DNA of 64,000 nt, from positions 36,502,001-36,566,000 of the forward strand of contig OX392538.1 of NCBI GenBank assembly GCA_947623455.1, written 5' to 3'. A program made the translations under genes and the position numbers. Below, in pieces: positions 1-10,799 of the stretch. This stretch comes from Mimachlamys varia (taxonomy: Eukaryota; Mollusca; Bivalvia; Pectinida; Pectinidae). The stretch's first letter is position 1. Every line of letters begins with the position of its first letter. The notes under the pieces were generated by a model that ran no database searches, was not told where the DNA came from, and worked only from the letters and a program-made list of their open reading frames with translations.

Positions 1-1042
1 AAGTTTTTGGATTTTGATTATACCTTATACACACACATTTTATGTATATTACAAATGTTCGGGTGCTTTTGTGTTTAATTATTGGATCTCTATGATGAAA
101 TAATATTATTGAAAACTTACTCACTCACTCACAGCAATTTATATGCAAATTACAGATATCCAGTTCTTCGATAACCAGTGTTATCAAAGATTTATTTTCC
201 AAATTTCTCCAGTGTATCTATATCATTTATATATAAAACTTGACAAAGGAATTTGTATGATGTTCGATAGCCTCTATTATCAAGAAAGGTACAATTTTAA
301 TGCTTAACATTTGTTTGATAAAAAAAAATTAAACGAAGAAATAGCCTGTGAGATTTTTCACAATTATCACCACAACAAAAAAGTCATAATATAAAGCATT
401 TGTTAAGGCATTTCGGTAAGACTTTTTTCACATTTGACATTTTCTATTTCAGAGCATATTTCGTTTTATGTTTCTCTGCAAAAGATCAATGTTTTAGACG
501 CTAATTTCTCTATTGCATTGTCGTCTTAAAGTTACATCACCTTCACAGGAAGTGAAAATTGACAAGTTCGCATATGGCGCCACACGAGTAATTGAATACA
601 GCATATCTAGATAATTCAAATGGAAGTCTGTTAACTTCTACAACAGACGGATGTCATTCAGACTTAAGGAAACGACAAAGCGATACATCATTCACTTGCG
701 ACTTTCAAGTTAAATTGTATTGAAAAAAAAATTGAAGAATGTTTCCAAAAAATCAATGTTTCTGAAGGAATGAAGAACTTTAATGGAAGGGTAACCTAGT
801 TTAAGATGACATGACTCTACGCTATTGTTAAAAATGTTCGAAATTTTCTAAAAAAAATCTTGGTGAATAATCAGGAGAGTATCTGATCACTATTTGAACT
901 AAATACACCAAAAGGAATCAATTTCACGTAATACACGTGATAGAAAAAACTGCTCACATATTGAATCTTCTGAATTTTCAATTTGCTTTAATTCTATGCA
1001 TTTGCTTTGTGGTTAGGGTGTCGGACATTTTGATAATAAATA
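1..1042. other. gene-free AT-rich stretch
   Basis: No coding exon, RNA gene or clear repeat boundary is visible. All open frames are short and AT-biased. It may be intron or flank of a gene to the left, for example of the transporter whose first exons are missing. Confidence 0.4.
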
Positions 1043-1392
1043 AGAGAATACCGAAGCGTTACCAAAATCATAATCCGAACTCAAAATTGATTAAACCAGG
1101 GGCAAAACATGAACAAAGGAAAGATTTACATGGAGACCTTTGTAAAAGTACAAGAGAATACGACCAGGTGTTCCGGAAGGGTGAGCGTCTTCTGCTTCAT
1201 GGATGACACCCGCCATGTAAATCTTCGTCACATCCAAGTAAACATCAAGTTCTGAAAATGAAAACCGAGTATTATTGTAAATCACAACAAGTAAACACAC
1301 TAATGAGCATACTAAAAAACTTCAAATCACTTAACGATACAGACTATTTCTCATTGAGACCAAGATGGCGACCATAAAACTTGCCCATAGTC
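1043..1392 (+). repeat. dispersed repeat family R1, copy 1
   Basis: This copy is about 350 bp. It shares, in order, the blocks 'CCGAACTCAAAATTGATTAAAC', 'GATTTACATGGAGACC', 'GTACAAGAGAATA', 'GTGTTCCGGAAG', 'GCGTCTTCTGCTTCAT', 'CACAACAAGTAAACACAC' and 'GACCAAGATGGCGACC' with copies near 8.57, 14.15, 25.44, 27.55, 28.39 and 28.73 kb. No terminal inverted repeats or target duplications were recognised. Both strands have partly open frames, but the conservation is at nucleotide level. The class is unknown and it is probably non-autonomous. Confidence 0.75.
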
Positions 1393-1812
1393 CATAACGT
1401 GATATCTTTATCAAATGATGGTCCATAACATGATGTCTTTATCCAATGATAGTCCATTACATGATGTCTTTATCTAATCATAGTCCATAACATGATGTCT
1501 TCATCCAATGATGGTCCATAACATGATATCTTTATCCACTGATAGTCCATAACATTAAGTCTTTATCCAATGATAGTCCATAACATGATTTCTTTATCAA
1601 TGATAGTCCATAACATGATTTCTTTATCAATGATAGTCCATAACATGATATCTTTATCAATGATAGTCCATGACATGATGTCTTTATCAATGGTGGTCCA
1701 TAACATGATATCTTTATCAAATGATGGTCCATAACATGATATCTTTATCAATGATAGTCCATTAAATGATGTCTTTATTCAATGATAGTCCATAACATGA
1801 TTTTTTAACAAT
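1393..1812. repeat. tandem repeat, ~28-31 bp unit
   Basis: About 14 imperfect head-to-tail copies of a unit reading roughly 'AGTCCATAACATGATGTC' followed by 'TTTATCcAATGAT'. Unit length drifts between about 28 and 31 bp. The array starts exactly where repeat R1 copy 1 ends, in sequence resembling the R1 end ('AGTCCATAACGTGA'), so it may have grown from the R1 edge. The repetitive open frames on the minus strand here are a by-product. Confidence 0.9.
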
Positions 1813-2404
1813 GACGTCACATAAAACACTTGAAACATATGAAACTATATGCGTCATCAGGGAAATTTTGTTTTTGCTTATTTTGCAATCTTGCTGTTTG
1901 TCCTAAATACGGTAGACATGACATGATAATGATTATTTTTTTATGAAACATGGGAACGTCACTTTACTCAAATATTTACAATAAATGAAGGTTTCAAATA
2001 GAGTGTAGCACCAGTTTTGAAGGAAGTGATAAGTATTGGATTAAAAACCGAAAAAAAAACCAAGAAATATATTTCGTCCATTCGGGCCTCTTCTATCAGA
2101 AAACCCTTTCACTTCCAGATGGTGCTTGTGACGTACAACATGACAGTTATTGTTGTAGCGTCCAATCAATTATCAGATGACCTTTGAATTAGGACAGTGT
2201 AAACAACCCAATGGTGGCGATTCATTGATTTATGGAGAGGCCCCGTAATCCCAAACGAGGACCAATAACGGCCTTTTCATCGTATTGCTAGAGTCAGATA
2301 TGTGATTGGAAAGCGTGGCAGGCTTTAAGGACACAACACAGACCCGCTACAGCAGAGTGTCATTGATAATGCGTTATTCATTTCCCTTTGAAGACGTGGT
2401 ATTA

Positions 2405-2525
2405 ATTTGGATGTGATCTAGATTTAAATGCCTCAGAAGATGCTTACTCTTCCGGAACACCTGCTCTTTTTTCTCTTGTACTTTTGAAAGGATCTCCATG
2501 TAAATCCTTCTTAAAAGGGGTTTTT
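2405..2525 (-). repeat. dispersed repeat R1, partial copy
   Basis: Reverse-strand fragment of R1 with the blocks 'GCTTACTCTTCCGGAACACC', 'TCTCTTGTACTTTT' and 'CTCCATGTAAATC'. It directly abuts the hammerhead-bearing repeat on its right. Confidence 0.65.
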
Positions 2526-2690
2526 ACGAACCTGACCCTTCTGCTTCTACATTAGTTTAGACATTTTTGATTCCCACCTTTTGGCCCCTAATATCATTGA
2601 AGAGTCCTAGCAGGAAAAAACAGCTGTATGATGCAGTTTAATTCATTTTTCTCGGCATGCTGTATATATTACTTTATTTAAAAGGTGCAG
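2526..2690 (+). repeat. hammerhead-bearing repeat HR, copy A
   Basis: Member of a ~150-bp dispersed family running from 'CCTGACCCTTCTGCTTCTAC' through 'GATTCCCACCTTTTGGCCCC' and the ribozyme motif to 'CGGCATgCTGTAT'. Other copies are at about 12.2, 16.0, 22.5 and 25.0 kb. No coding capacity is seen. Confidence 0.8.
2591..2634 (+). ncRNA. decayed hammerhead ribozyme motif (copy A)
   Basis: A 44-nt span in type I order: stem I strand ATATCA, box 1 TTGAAGA (expected CTGANGA), stem II GTCCT/AGGA, box 2 AAAA (expected GAAA), stem III CAGCTG, TA, and stem I strand TGATGC. Two core positions are mutated, so it is probably inactive. The frame is otherwise identical to the intact copy at 24,959-25,002. 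Confidence 0.75.
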
Positions 2691-2699
2691 CTAGGTAGA

Positions 2700-4480
2700 C
2701 TTGAACCAAAAAATGACTGATTAAGGAACAAGCACGCCTGACATTGTTTTGACGATACGTGTAAAAGTCGAATAATTACAGTTATGTTGGTGATTACATG
2801 CCATTCCAGTCCAAACTATGTGATATGATTCTTATCCTCAGATATTTTCATTATGTTATATGTACCATGACATGACATTGCCACTGTATAAACCTACCGA
2901 ATTTATTTGACATTCATAAGGCCATAAATGCCATTGACCGATTGTCGACGTCATCATTATTATGACGTCATAACTGTTACTTCGGATAACATTGACCATT
3001 CCCAAGCGATGGCTGTTCTTTTCAATGAAAAAGCACACACGATAGATGCATGTTTCAGTTAAATGCTGAGAAATAAAATGAGTTAATGATTTTTCTATGA
3101 GATGAACAGATTCTAAAAATGGGTTTGGTTGGCATTAATAGGCAATATGAACTCCAACTGGAAAAAGGCAAACTCAATATGAAGTGCTAGCACGCTATAT
3201 TAAATTTGTCATTTGTCCAGTTGGCATTCATACTCCTTATGAATACCAACTGAAAGTTGTCCAATGCTTAAATAGATAGGATATAAAATAATGCCAACAT
3301 TCCAGGATTAAATCAAAATCATATCAGCATTGGATGACGTGATTATTGATAGGGTTTTTGTCTCCCCAACAATCAAGGTCACGCGACTACGATGCACGTA
3401 GACGCCTCTCAATGTCATTTTAAAGTAAGTCCAACGAACACATTTTTAATCGTATGTGCATGACATCATATCCGGTCCAATTTGTTGAAAACAAAATTTG
3501 TCAAGGAGGAAAACCAGATGTTCAATTAAAGAATTCCTGCACCACAATGAGTGTTTGTTATGATGTTTCATCCACGTTAACATGGTTCCATTGATATAAA
3601 ACACATTGCATATGCCTTTGAATTATCTTTACAGTCCTGAAGTTGTTTATGCTTTGAGCAACAAGTTTTGGAGTATTTGGAGCCGGGAAATCAACCGTAT
3701 TGTAGAACCCTCATTATTCGCGGGGAATTTACATGCAACAATTCAAAACAATCTCCTCCATTATACCTCTAGAATGCCAGCGGTATTTACTCTTTTTTTA
3801 TTAAGTACGACATGTCGTCTGCTCATGGTTCCCCTTGATGGCATGGCCAACTTCACCATGCACGTGAAGGTAGCTTTGCTTGCAGTGTAAGCGAGGAGTA
3901 AGAATTATTCCTCCCCGAATGAGAAATAGATCTAATTTCTCATTGCAGTCAAAAAGTTTATATGTTGGATGCGTATACACGGTATTTAATTACGATAATG
4001 CTGATGGTTATTTGTGTAAAAGTTATGTAACGGAAATTCATTAATTTAATTTGGATAGTATTTCAATTCAATCCATTTTGGTCGAAAGACGTAAACAATT
4101 TACATTTTATCTCGTTTTAATGCGATAATGCTGTATGTCATTGTATACGTTCATGGAAATATAATTATACTGAAACTCTTTCAAACGTGAGTGCATTATA
4201 CAAAGTAGTGTTCGATTGTCTCATTTTACCAAATTAGTGCACAAATAATTCCTCCACAATGCATTCGTTTGGGTTGTGTTACTTCAACAAATAGTTTATT
4301 CCTTGAATTGATCATAAAAACTACCATTGCCACAAAACAAAACAAGGATACAATCGGAACGTAAATAAAATAAAATAATATAGTTACTAGTCTGCTTCAG
4401 TTTCACGAGGCATCGAGTGTTGGCGCCTGCAGAGCCAGAACAATTCTTATATCACTCCTGCCTGAATAAAACTTAAACAA
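2700..4480. other. gene-free stretch
   Basis: No exon with matching splice phases or a recognisable protein family is seen. A 94-codon open frame at 3,606-3,890 has no homology I recognise. The stretch reads as ordinary AT-rich noncoding sequence. Confidence 0.4.
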
Positions 4481-4682
4481 CCAGCATTGGTCTTTTGCTC
4501 CAACTCCAAAACGTGGGATTTAAGTGTCCATAATCCTTTTCCTGCTCTTTATTTCCGACAACCGTTTTCAAATGATTCTATTTTTATTGTGAGGATGTCG
4601 ATCCATAATTTGACTGGTTGGGTTAAATATATAAACTTTATTTATATTACAACCATTTTGAAACAAGTTATTCAAATTATAT

Positions 4683-4869
4683 AAATCACTCTTGTTGGCT
4701 GGATGTTAGCTCGCAAGGGGTCTTATTGTGGGAGGAAACCGGAGTACCCGGAGAAAACCCACATGGTCGGGTAGGTGACCCCATACCTTTTCATGTCCGG
4801 TTGGGGAATCGAACCCCAGTCGCCTTGGTGAAAGGCAGGTGCGCTATCCACTGCAACACCCGAACAGCC
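4683..4869 (-). mobile_element. tRNA-headed SINE, copy 1
   Basis: Read on the minus strand: a tRNA-like head with A-box-like 'GTGTTGCAGTGGATAGCGC' and B-box 'GGGGTTCGATTCCCC', then a body with 'TTTTCTCCGGGTACTCCGG' and 'TTTCCTCCCACA', ending in 'GCCAACAAGAGTGATTT'. The 57.7-kb copy has the same order and the same tail. Pol III transcription and LINE-mobilised insertion are inferred from this structure. Confidence 0.85.
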
Positions 4870-4899
4870 TTGTTTAGGTTGTGTTGTTCTGCTTGGGCC

Positions 4900-5845
4900 C
4901 TCGGCGGTATATTTCATTGTGATAACACTTTAAACTCGGCATCTATTCCGCACTCTCACAAGGAAGCTATAGTATGAGCATACAGCAGCCTTTCAAATAC
5001 GTACACACTCAACACGAACACTCACATCGCATACACCGAGAGGGTGTCAATATTTGGTCTTAGCTGTTTATAGGAAAGCAAACATACGAATACCAAACTA
5101 TACCTTAGCTACTTAACCACGCTTTACCCCTTACAGAAACTGTGTTGCTAAAGGCGTTCAATAAACACAAAGTTAAGCGTTGACGCCAAACATAACGGCT
5201 TCACTATTGTGCCTAGACAGAAATGCACGTTTAACCCTCCTTGCTTAATGATACTTTCTGACCCCCATTTGGCACCTAGCAGAATTATTGCCTTTCCTTA
5301 TTTCTTTGAAATGGTCTGTTTCATTTTCTATGGCATAATCGCCACAGGGATGTTCGGACATAATCAATCAGGCGAGTTATGTCCCTCCAGAGACTATACC
5401 TCAATCGTAGACCGACTAATGCTGCCACTAGCCGTTTCCCTTTGACATTCCGCCGGTTTGTTTGAGGGTAACTGCAATCACAGACATTGCCTCTGGGACG
5501 GCTTCTCCGTTTCCAACACAGGAGTCGACGGTTGTCGAAAACAAAATGATTCAGTAATCATTTTCCAGTGGAAATGTTTAATGCAAATTGTTTCTTTAAG
5601 TAGTGTATTTGTAACTTTTGAAATACAAATATACGTCAAGATTGACTCCTTTCAGAGGCTACATGTAACTTAACTGATGAATATTGTATTATTGCAGCCT
5701 GAAATTAACTGCAATTTTCTCGACCCAAAATGAATCACAGCAAGACAGCAAACTGCATGAAAAGCATTTTAATGTACATACTATATTTTACCGGAAATAA
5801 TGTACTTAACGAACATACGTATTTTAACGTACAGTACATAATCTA
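4900..5845. other. gene-free stretch
   Basis: No recognisable gene. Short open frames at 5,209-5,445 and 5,458-5,673 have no family signature and no convincing splice context. Confidence 0.35.
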
Positions 5846-6740
5846 TCTTAATGAACTTAATCTATCTTAACGCCATATTGTATTTTAATGTACTTAATGT
5901 ATCTTAACACCATCATGTATCTTAACGTCATCGGGTATCTTAACGCCATCATGTATCTTAACACCATCATGTATCTTAACTCCATTGTGTACTTAACGCC
6001 ATCATGAATCTTAACGCCAACATGTATCTTAACGCCATCATGTATCTAAACGCCATCATGTATTTTAACGCCATCATGTATCTTAACGCCATCATGTATC
6101 TTAACGCCATCATGTATCTTAACGCCATCACGTATCTTAACGCCATCACGTATCTTAGCGCCATCTTAACTCCATTGTGTATCTTAACGTCATAATGTAT
6201 CTTAACGTACATCAAGTATCTTACATAATTATCTTAACGGCCATACACATTTGAACATACATAATGTATATTAATGTGCATTATATATCTTAACATACAT
6301 ACTGTATCGTAACGAACATAATGTATCGTACATAATATTTACGTACATAACATATCTTAAAATCCATAATTATCTGAACGTACATTTATCTTTACATCTA
6401 TAAGTATCTTAAAATCCATAAAGTATCTTAACGTACATTTATCTTGACGTCTGTAAGTATCTTAACATCCATAAAGTATCTTATCGTCCATGAAGCATCT
6501 TTATGTTCATACTATATCTTAACGTACATAATGTATCGTAAGGAACATAATATATCTTAACATCAATAAGTATCTTAACGTATATTTATATTTACATCTA
6601 TAAGTATCTTTACATCCATAAAGTATCTTTTCGTCCAAGAAGCATCTTAATGTTCATACTATCTCTTAACGTACATAATATATCGTAAGGAACATAATAT
6701 ATCTTAAACATCAATAAGTATCTTAGCGTACATTTATCTT
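5846..6740. repeat. 18-bp satellite-like tandem array
   Basis: The core (about 5,890-6,200) is many copies of 'ATCTTAACGCCATCATGT', an 18-bp unit. It grades on the right into a looser pattern of 'TATCTTAACGTACATAATG' with period near 19-20 bp up to about 6,740. Because 18 is a multiple of three, periodic open frames occur on both strands (6,004-6,195 plus, 5,976-6,215 minus). These are by-products of the array. Confidence 0.92.
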
Positions 6741-8105
6741 TAAAGAGGAATGATATAATTTTGGCTTTAAAGATAAGTCCAAAATACAAATTGTTGAATA
6801 ATTGTGTTGGGGATGAAGTTATAATTAAACTAAAATACAATGTTGAATTAGGTAACTATGATTTTGGCTCCTTTTACCCTTCATTAAAATGTATATACAC
6901 CTATCTGTATGCTAACATAACTTCATGACTTCATCTCCATGCTCTTGAAATTGCTGGTTAAGTGGTTCAAATACAATCCTCTTGCATATTGCAGCTGTAC
7001 CATTTTCAAAGTATATTATCTTTGAGAGGATGGAACTACTCTAAACATTGAGGGAAACACAGAAGCATTAATAAAACATATTGAAGTGTTTATCATTATG
7101 CAATATTTGTCTTAAAAAGACTGCTGAGAAATTGCTTTCAAATGCAACTTCGATAGCAGCTAAAAAGAAAATTTGAATACAATTTGTTTCAATGGTAATA
7201 GAAGAGTTCCTTTTGAACAGCCTCAACAATTATTTCGAATGAGTACGTTTTACATAAAATTCATTGAGTTGGTTCCGTCATGAAATTCATAAGAGTCGGC
7301 AATCAATGCGCAATATAGCTCTTCGAATATGGAAATGGAGCTGTGATGAAGTGAATTTGTTCGCTCAATATTTCTTTTACAACAGAAAACTGCATCTGCA
7401 TTTCTCACACGATTCCAAAGAAATACCCCATCATAGCTATTTTTTCATGGATTAGAGACAATGAAATCAAACGCTTAGACGAGAACATGCCACCGGTTAG
7501 AGAGTGAAATTAAATATTTGTATCTCAACGTGCTTCTAATACGAATTGTTCCGATGAGAAATGAACAATCGAATTGGAAAGTCGGGCAATCGTTGCAGAA
7601 CTGTGGATCTTGTATCAATTAATTATCGGAGCACATCCGTCGGATAAAGCGGAAGCACCTATTGGACATGATAAATGGTTGTTCAGCCATTCAATAAAAT
7701 CAGGTTAAATAATGTCAGTCAGTTAGTTGGAATCATCTGAAGTAAAACACTGCAATCCTTATAAGAACCGTAATAAACGAAATTGCATTGAAGTTAACAT
7801 TAATCAAGAAGATACAAATCTTGCATTATTCTTTTTTAATCTTCTTTATCAGATTATCCCTAAAATAAAAAAAAAAGTGTTTTTCGGTCTAAAAGTTACC
7901 AAGCTTTTATCAAACAGATATATCTCTAACGTTTTAGATATTAAGGTACATAAATATTTCATATCCATATTCATACTCCATTATATACAATCAATTAAAA
8001 CAATTATGCTTTCTTATTTGTTTGTTTTTTGTAAAATATTCGCAGAAGGATATGAATCTCTTCTCAAATAAACAGAACACACACATTTCTCCTTTTAACA
8101 GAGAT
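6741..8105. other. gene-free stretch
   Basis: AT-rich noncoding sequence. The 114-codon open frame at 7,727-8,071 is lysine/isoleucine/phenylalanine rich from base composition and has no recognisable domain. Confidence 0.4.
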
Positions 8106-8113
8106 ACAGAGAT

Positions 8114-8376
8114 ACTGTAAACCAACTGATTTTCACGGCGACTTAATTTCGCGTTTTCATATGAAACGACTATTTTGCGGCGATTTAATTTCGCGATAAA
8201 TACGGTCTTATGACCGTATTTATCGCGAAATTAAATCGCCGCACACTAAAGTACAGTACTCTTGCAGTTGGCATACCTCTAATTGAAACTATTTCGCGGC
8301 GATTAATCATAGCAACTGTTAATCATCCACGAAATACGCGAACTTAATCGCACGCGGAAATAAGTTGATTTACAGT
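8114..8376. mobile_element. MITE-like foldback element with CG-rich arms
   Basis: The ends are inverted: 'ACTGTAAACCAACTGATTTT' on the left, and 'ACTGTAAATCAACTTATTTC' when the right end is read in reverse. Inside are several 'GCGGCGATTTAATTTCGCG' type blocks in both orientations, including a perfect 31-bp inverted repeat (8,177-8,207 with 8,212-8,242) around a 4-nt loop. It has no coding capacity. Related ACTGTAAA-ended elements are at about 26.6-26.8 and 48.35 kb. Confidence 0.85.
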
Positions 8377-8567
8377 GCGCAAAACACTTATTCAAGTTTA
8401 ATTGTTCTACGCCCACTGACAGTTACAATGTGGTAAAATTCTCGAAAATAATGCTGAACGATTTAATTTAGTAGGACACTTACCTTCGCTAGTGAACATT
8501 ACAGTATTTTGGGTGTAAAATAGTTGCATTATTTATAAATATATATGGTAAGAAATAAAAATCTAGT

Positions 8568-8745
8568 TGGAGGGTGTCGTCGATGAAGTAGAAAACACTT
8601 ACTCTTCCGGAACACCTGGTCTTATTTTCTTGTACTTTTACAAGGGTATTCATGTAAATCCTCCCATTGTTCATATTTCCCCCTAGTTTAATCAATTTTG
8701 AGTTCGGATTATGATTTTGTTGACGATTTGGTATTCTGTAATTAA
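8568..8745 (-). repeat. dispersed repeat R1, copy 2
   Basis: Reverse-strand copy containing 'GGTGTCGTCGATGAAG', 'CTTACTCTTCCGGAACACC', 'CTTGTACTTTTACAAGGG', 'TAATCAATTTTGAGTTCGG' and 'ATTATGATTTTGTTGACG'. The half bearing 'GACCAAGATGGCGACC' is absent, so this copy is truncated. Confidence 0.75.
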
Positions 8746-9357
8746 AAACAACCACTGAATTCGTTAATGTGTTGTATTGCTTCTCCGTTTTAAATATTTT
8801 TTGGACTTTAGACCTCCTCAATTATCCAGGTTTACTCAAAACAGTTTACGTTCTCTGCATCATATCAAATTCGCAAGCTCAGTAAGATTCCATTGAGGAT
8901 GACTCAAGAAGACTACTTTCTGAACTTTGATGTTTCTTCAATTTTCCAGCTAAAATAATATTAATAAAACCAGCTTTCTATGATTAGTTTACACAAACAG
9001 AATATGTTAACGGAAACAACTTCAATTTAACAATAACATTATTTTAAATAGATTACCTTCAAGACAATTGAGAATTTTACCACAACAAAACAGCATTTTA
9101 ACAAAGCTTTGGATGGTAGTATTACACAGGTAATTAATCTCGGTTAGTGCTTATATCACCTGGGGCACTTCCTTCTGTTCACTTTAAAAACAACTAACTC
9201 GTGCAGCAGGTCTAAATATATCCTGTCGTCTGCTTAAGTGTTTGATAATAAAGTTGCACAAACTTACTAATGGTCATGGAGGTTCATTTATCGCATCAGG
9301 AAGACGAGACCAACTGAAGGTTGGTATTCCCTCGGGTAATTTGTCCTTTATTGATTC

Positions 9358-9555
9358 CTATTGCTTCACACTCTCTATGCTGAAGTATATGCCTTCTGGA
9401 AGCTCTATATCAGCCGTTTTTCCTTGAAGACAATGCTTTATCGCTTGTAAAAGGGGAGCATTTTTGTTGATACATTCAACATCAGCGACTGCCCGTATCA
9501 CTGGAATATAATTGATTTGAGAATGAGTTTTTCTTATTTCCTCTTCCAAAACATG
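9358..9555 (-). CDS. possible terminal coding exon, unknown protein
   Basis: On the minus strand, a 65-codon open stretch follows a plausible acceptor (TTTAAACCAG) and ends in TAG at 9,358-9,360. An AATAAA signal follows shortly after (plus-strand TTTATT near 9,350). The composition is protein-like rather than AT-biased: charged start 'LEEEIRK', middle 'IPVIRAVADVECIN', and C-terminus 'IELPEGIYFSIESVKQ'. No upstream exon and no family were recognised. It could be the last exon of a real minus-strand gene, a retrocopy fragment or chance. Confidence 0.35.
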   Translation of the reverse strand, partial: HVLEEEIRKTHSQINYIPVIRAVADVECINKNAPLLQAIKHCLQGKTADIELPEGIYFSIESVKQ

Positions 9556-9664
9556 CTGGTTTAAAGTGAATATCAATATCTTACTCCAAAACAAATATTT
9601 TAGTAATGTGTATAATATCGAGAAATGCTTACGATTTTCTTTGCAACAGTAAGTAAACATACCA

Positions 9665-10756
9665 ATGCTATCGTCTGTTAAGATATTAACCCTAATACCT
9701 ACAAGCTGATGAAATGCGTACGTAAAGATTTATAACATTTTCAGACATTGTATGAAACGAAAATAAAATTGCATACCGCGACTTATTTTACCAATGTCTA
9801 TTGCGTATGGAACATTTAAATATGGATGGATGAAGTTAAAACAATTAAACTGTTATAGTGATAACGGCTTGCGTTTGACTCCGTTCTTTTACTCCACTAT
9901 TGTAGATGTATAACCGTTATAAGACTTCTAATTTTATGCGTTGAAAGATTAAAGGTTCTTGCCCCTGGTAAGTTCCATAATGCCCTAAATTATGAGTTTG
10001 TCATTGTTCTCTGCTCAACGTTCAGATTTAAATTTGTACATTTAAGGAATGGTTATTTTAACGTGCTGACAGTATGACTTTATAAACTGGTGTCATTCTA
10101 ATGTGATAAGGTCTAGTATCAAACCCTTTGTATGTATAATATAAGCGCATTTAGTTGTTCGGCTAACCATATGGCTAATTGGAGTGGTTAGTCCGTTGTC
10201 AGTATGCGGTGTACGGACGGAAAATTTAATTTGCCAGATGTCATTATAATATGACCCGGTTAAATGTTAACTCGTTGTAAGTATGGTGCGTCCACAGTCT
10301 AATAACTTTTTATGTTTATAGATTAAGTTAAGATTAACTGATATCAGCAATATTCTAGATGAATTCTTACACGTTCACCGGTACAGCAGCAGTTGAAAGT
10401 TGGTATTTGTAAACACGCGTCCATTTTGAACTGTCTTCTAATTTCGTTTTTTTGTTGAAGTGGTCCCCCACCTGAATTATTTTCAATTCTTTGGATTTTT
10501 CTGTCAAGAGTTTCTTGATAGCTACCGCTCAGGTTAACTTCGTTATAGGATTATTTTTGCATGATTAACAACTGAATTTTTTTACAGATTTTTTTCAGAA
10601 TCACGGAAGTTACGTATATTGGGCCTTTAACAATCTAGTATATCCACAAACATAAATTTGCTTGTTTATTGCCGGATTCTACGGAGCATTATCAGCAATT
10701 CGTTATTATACACATTTTATAAGTAATTATTAACAAGTTTTTGTTTTAAATTCCAG
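9665..10756. other. noncoding stretch upstream of the transporter exons
   Basis: No exon encoding the missing transmembrane segments 1-3 of the transporter was found here or further left. Probably intron. Confidence 0.4.
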
Positions 10757-10799
10757 AAACCTGTTTCCAGAAAACCTCATAGTCTCGTGCATCACCGGA
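10757..10799 (+). CDS. EAAT (SLC1A family): EAAT exon a (43-nt microexon)
   Basis: Flanked by TTCCAG and GTAAGTATT. It encodes '[14 protein letters not shown]', the conserved segment at the end of transmembrane 3 ('RN-F-P-NL' in animal EAATs). It enters needing two bases from the previous exon and leaves in phase 0, which fits the next exon. Confidence 0.8.

Noticed and set aside
937..1206. Conserved 'NHNPNSK' frame in R1 repeats as a real protein
   Set aside because: Copies carry stops and frameshifts, and similarity is equally strong at nucleotide level and on the other strand. Kept as a question about R1, not as a gene.
1532..1751. Repetitive 'ISCYGLSLIK' type minus frames
   Set aside because: Translation of the ~29-bp tandem array.
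5976..6215. Met/Ala/Leu/Tyr-repeat proteins on both strands
   Set aside because: Products of the 18-bp satellite, with no start context or composition of a real gene.
7727..8071. 114-codon plus-strand frame
   Set aside because: Lys/Ile/Phe/Asn-rich from AT composition, with no recognisable motif or splice context.
10757..10799. Search for EAAT transmembrane 1-3 exons left of the microexon
   Set aside because: No stretch between 1 and 10,756 matched the expected motifs with proper splice sites; the exons are most likely outside the window.
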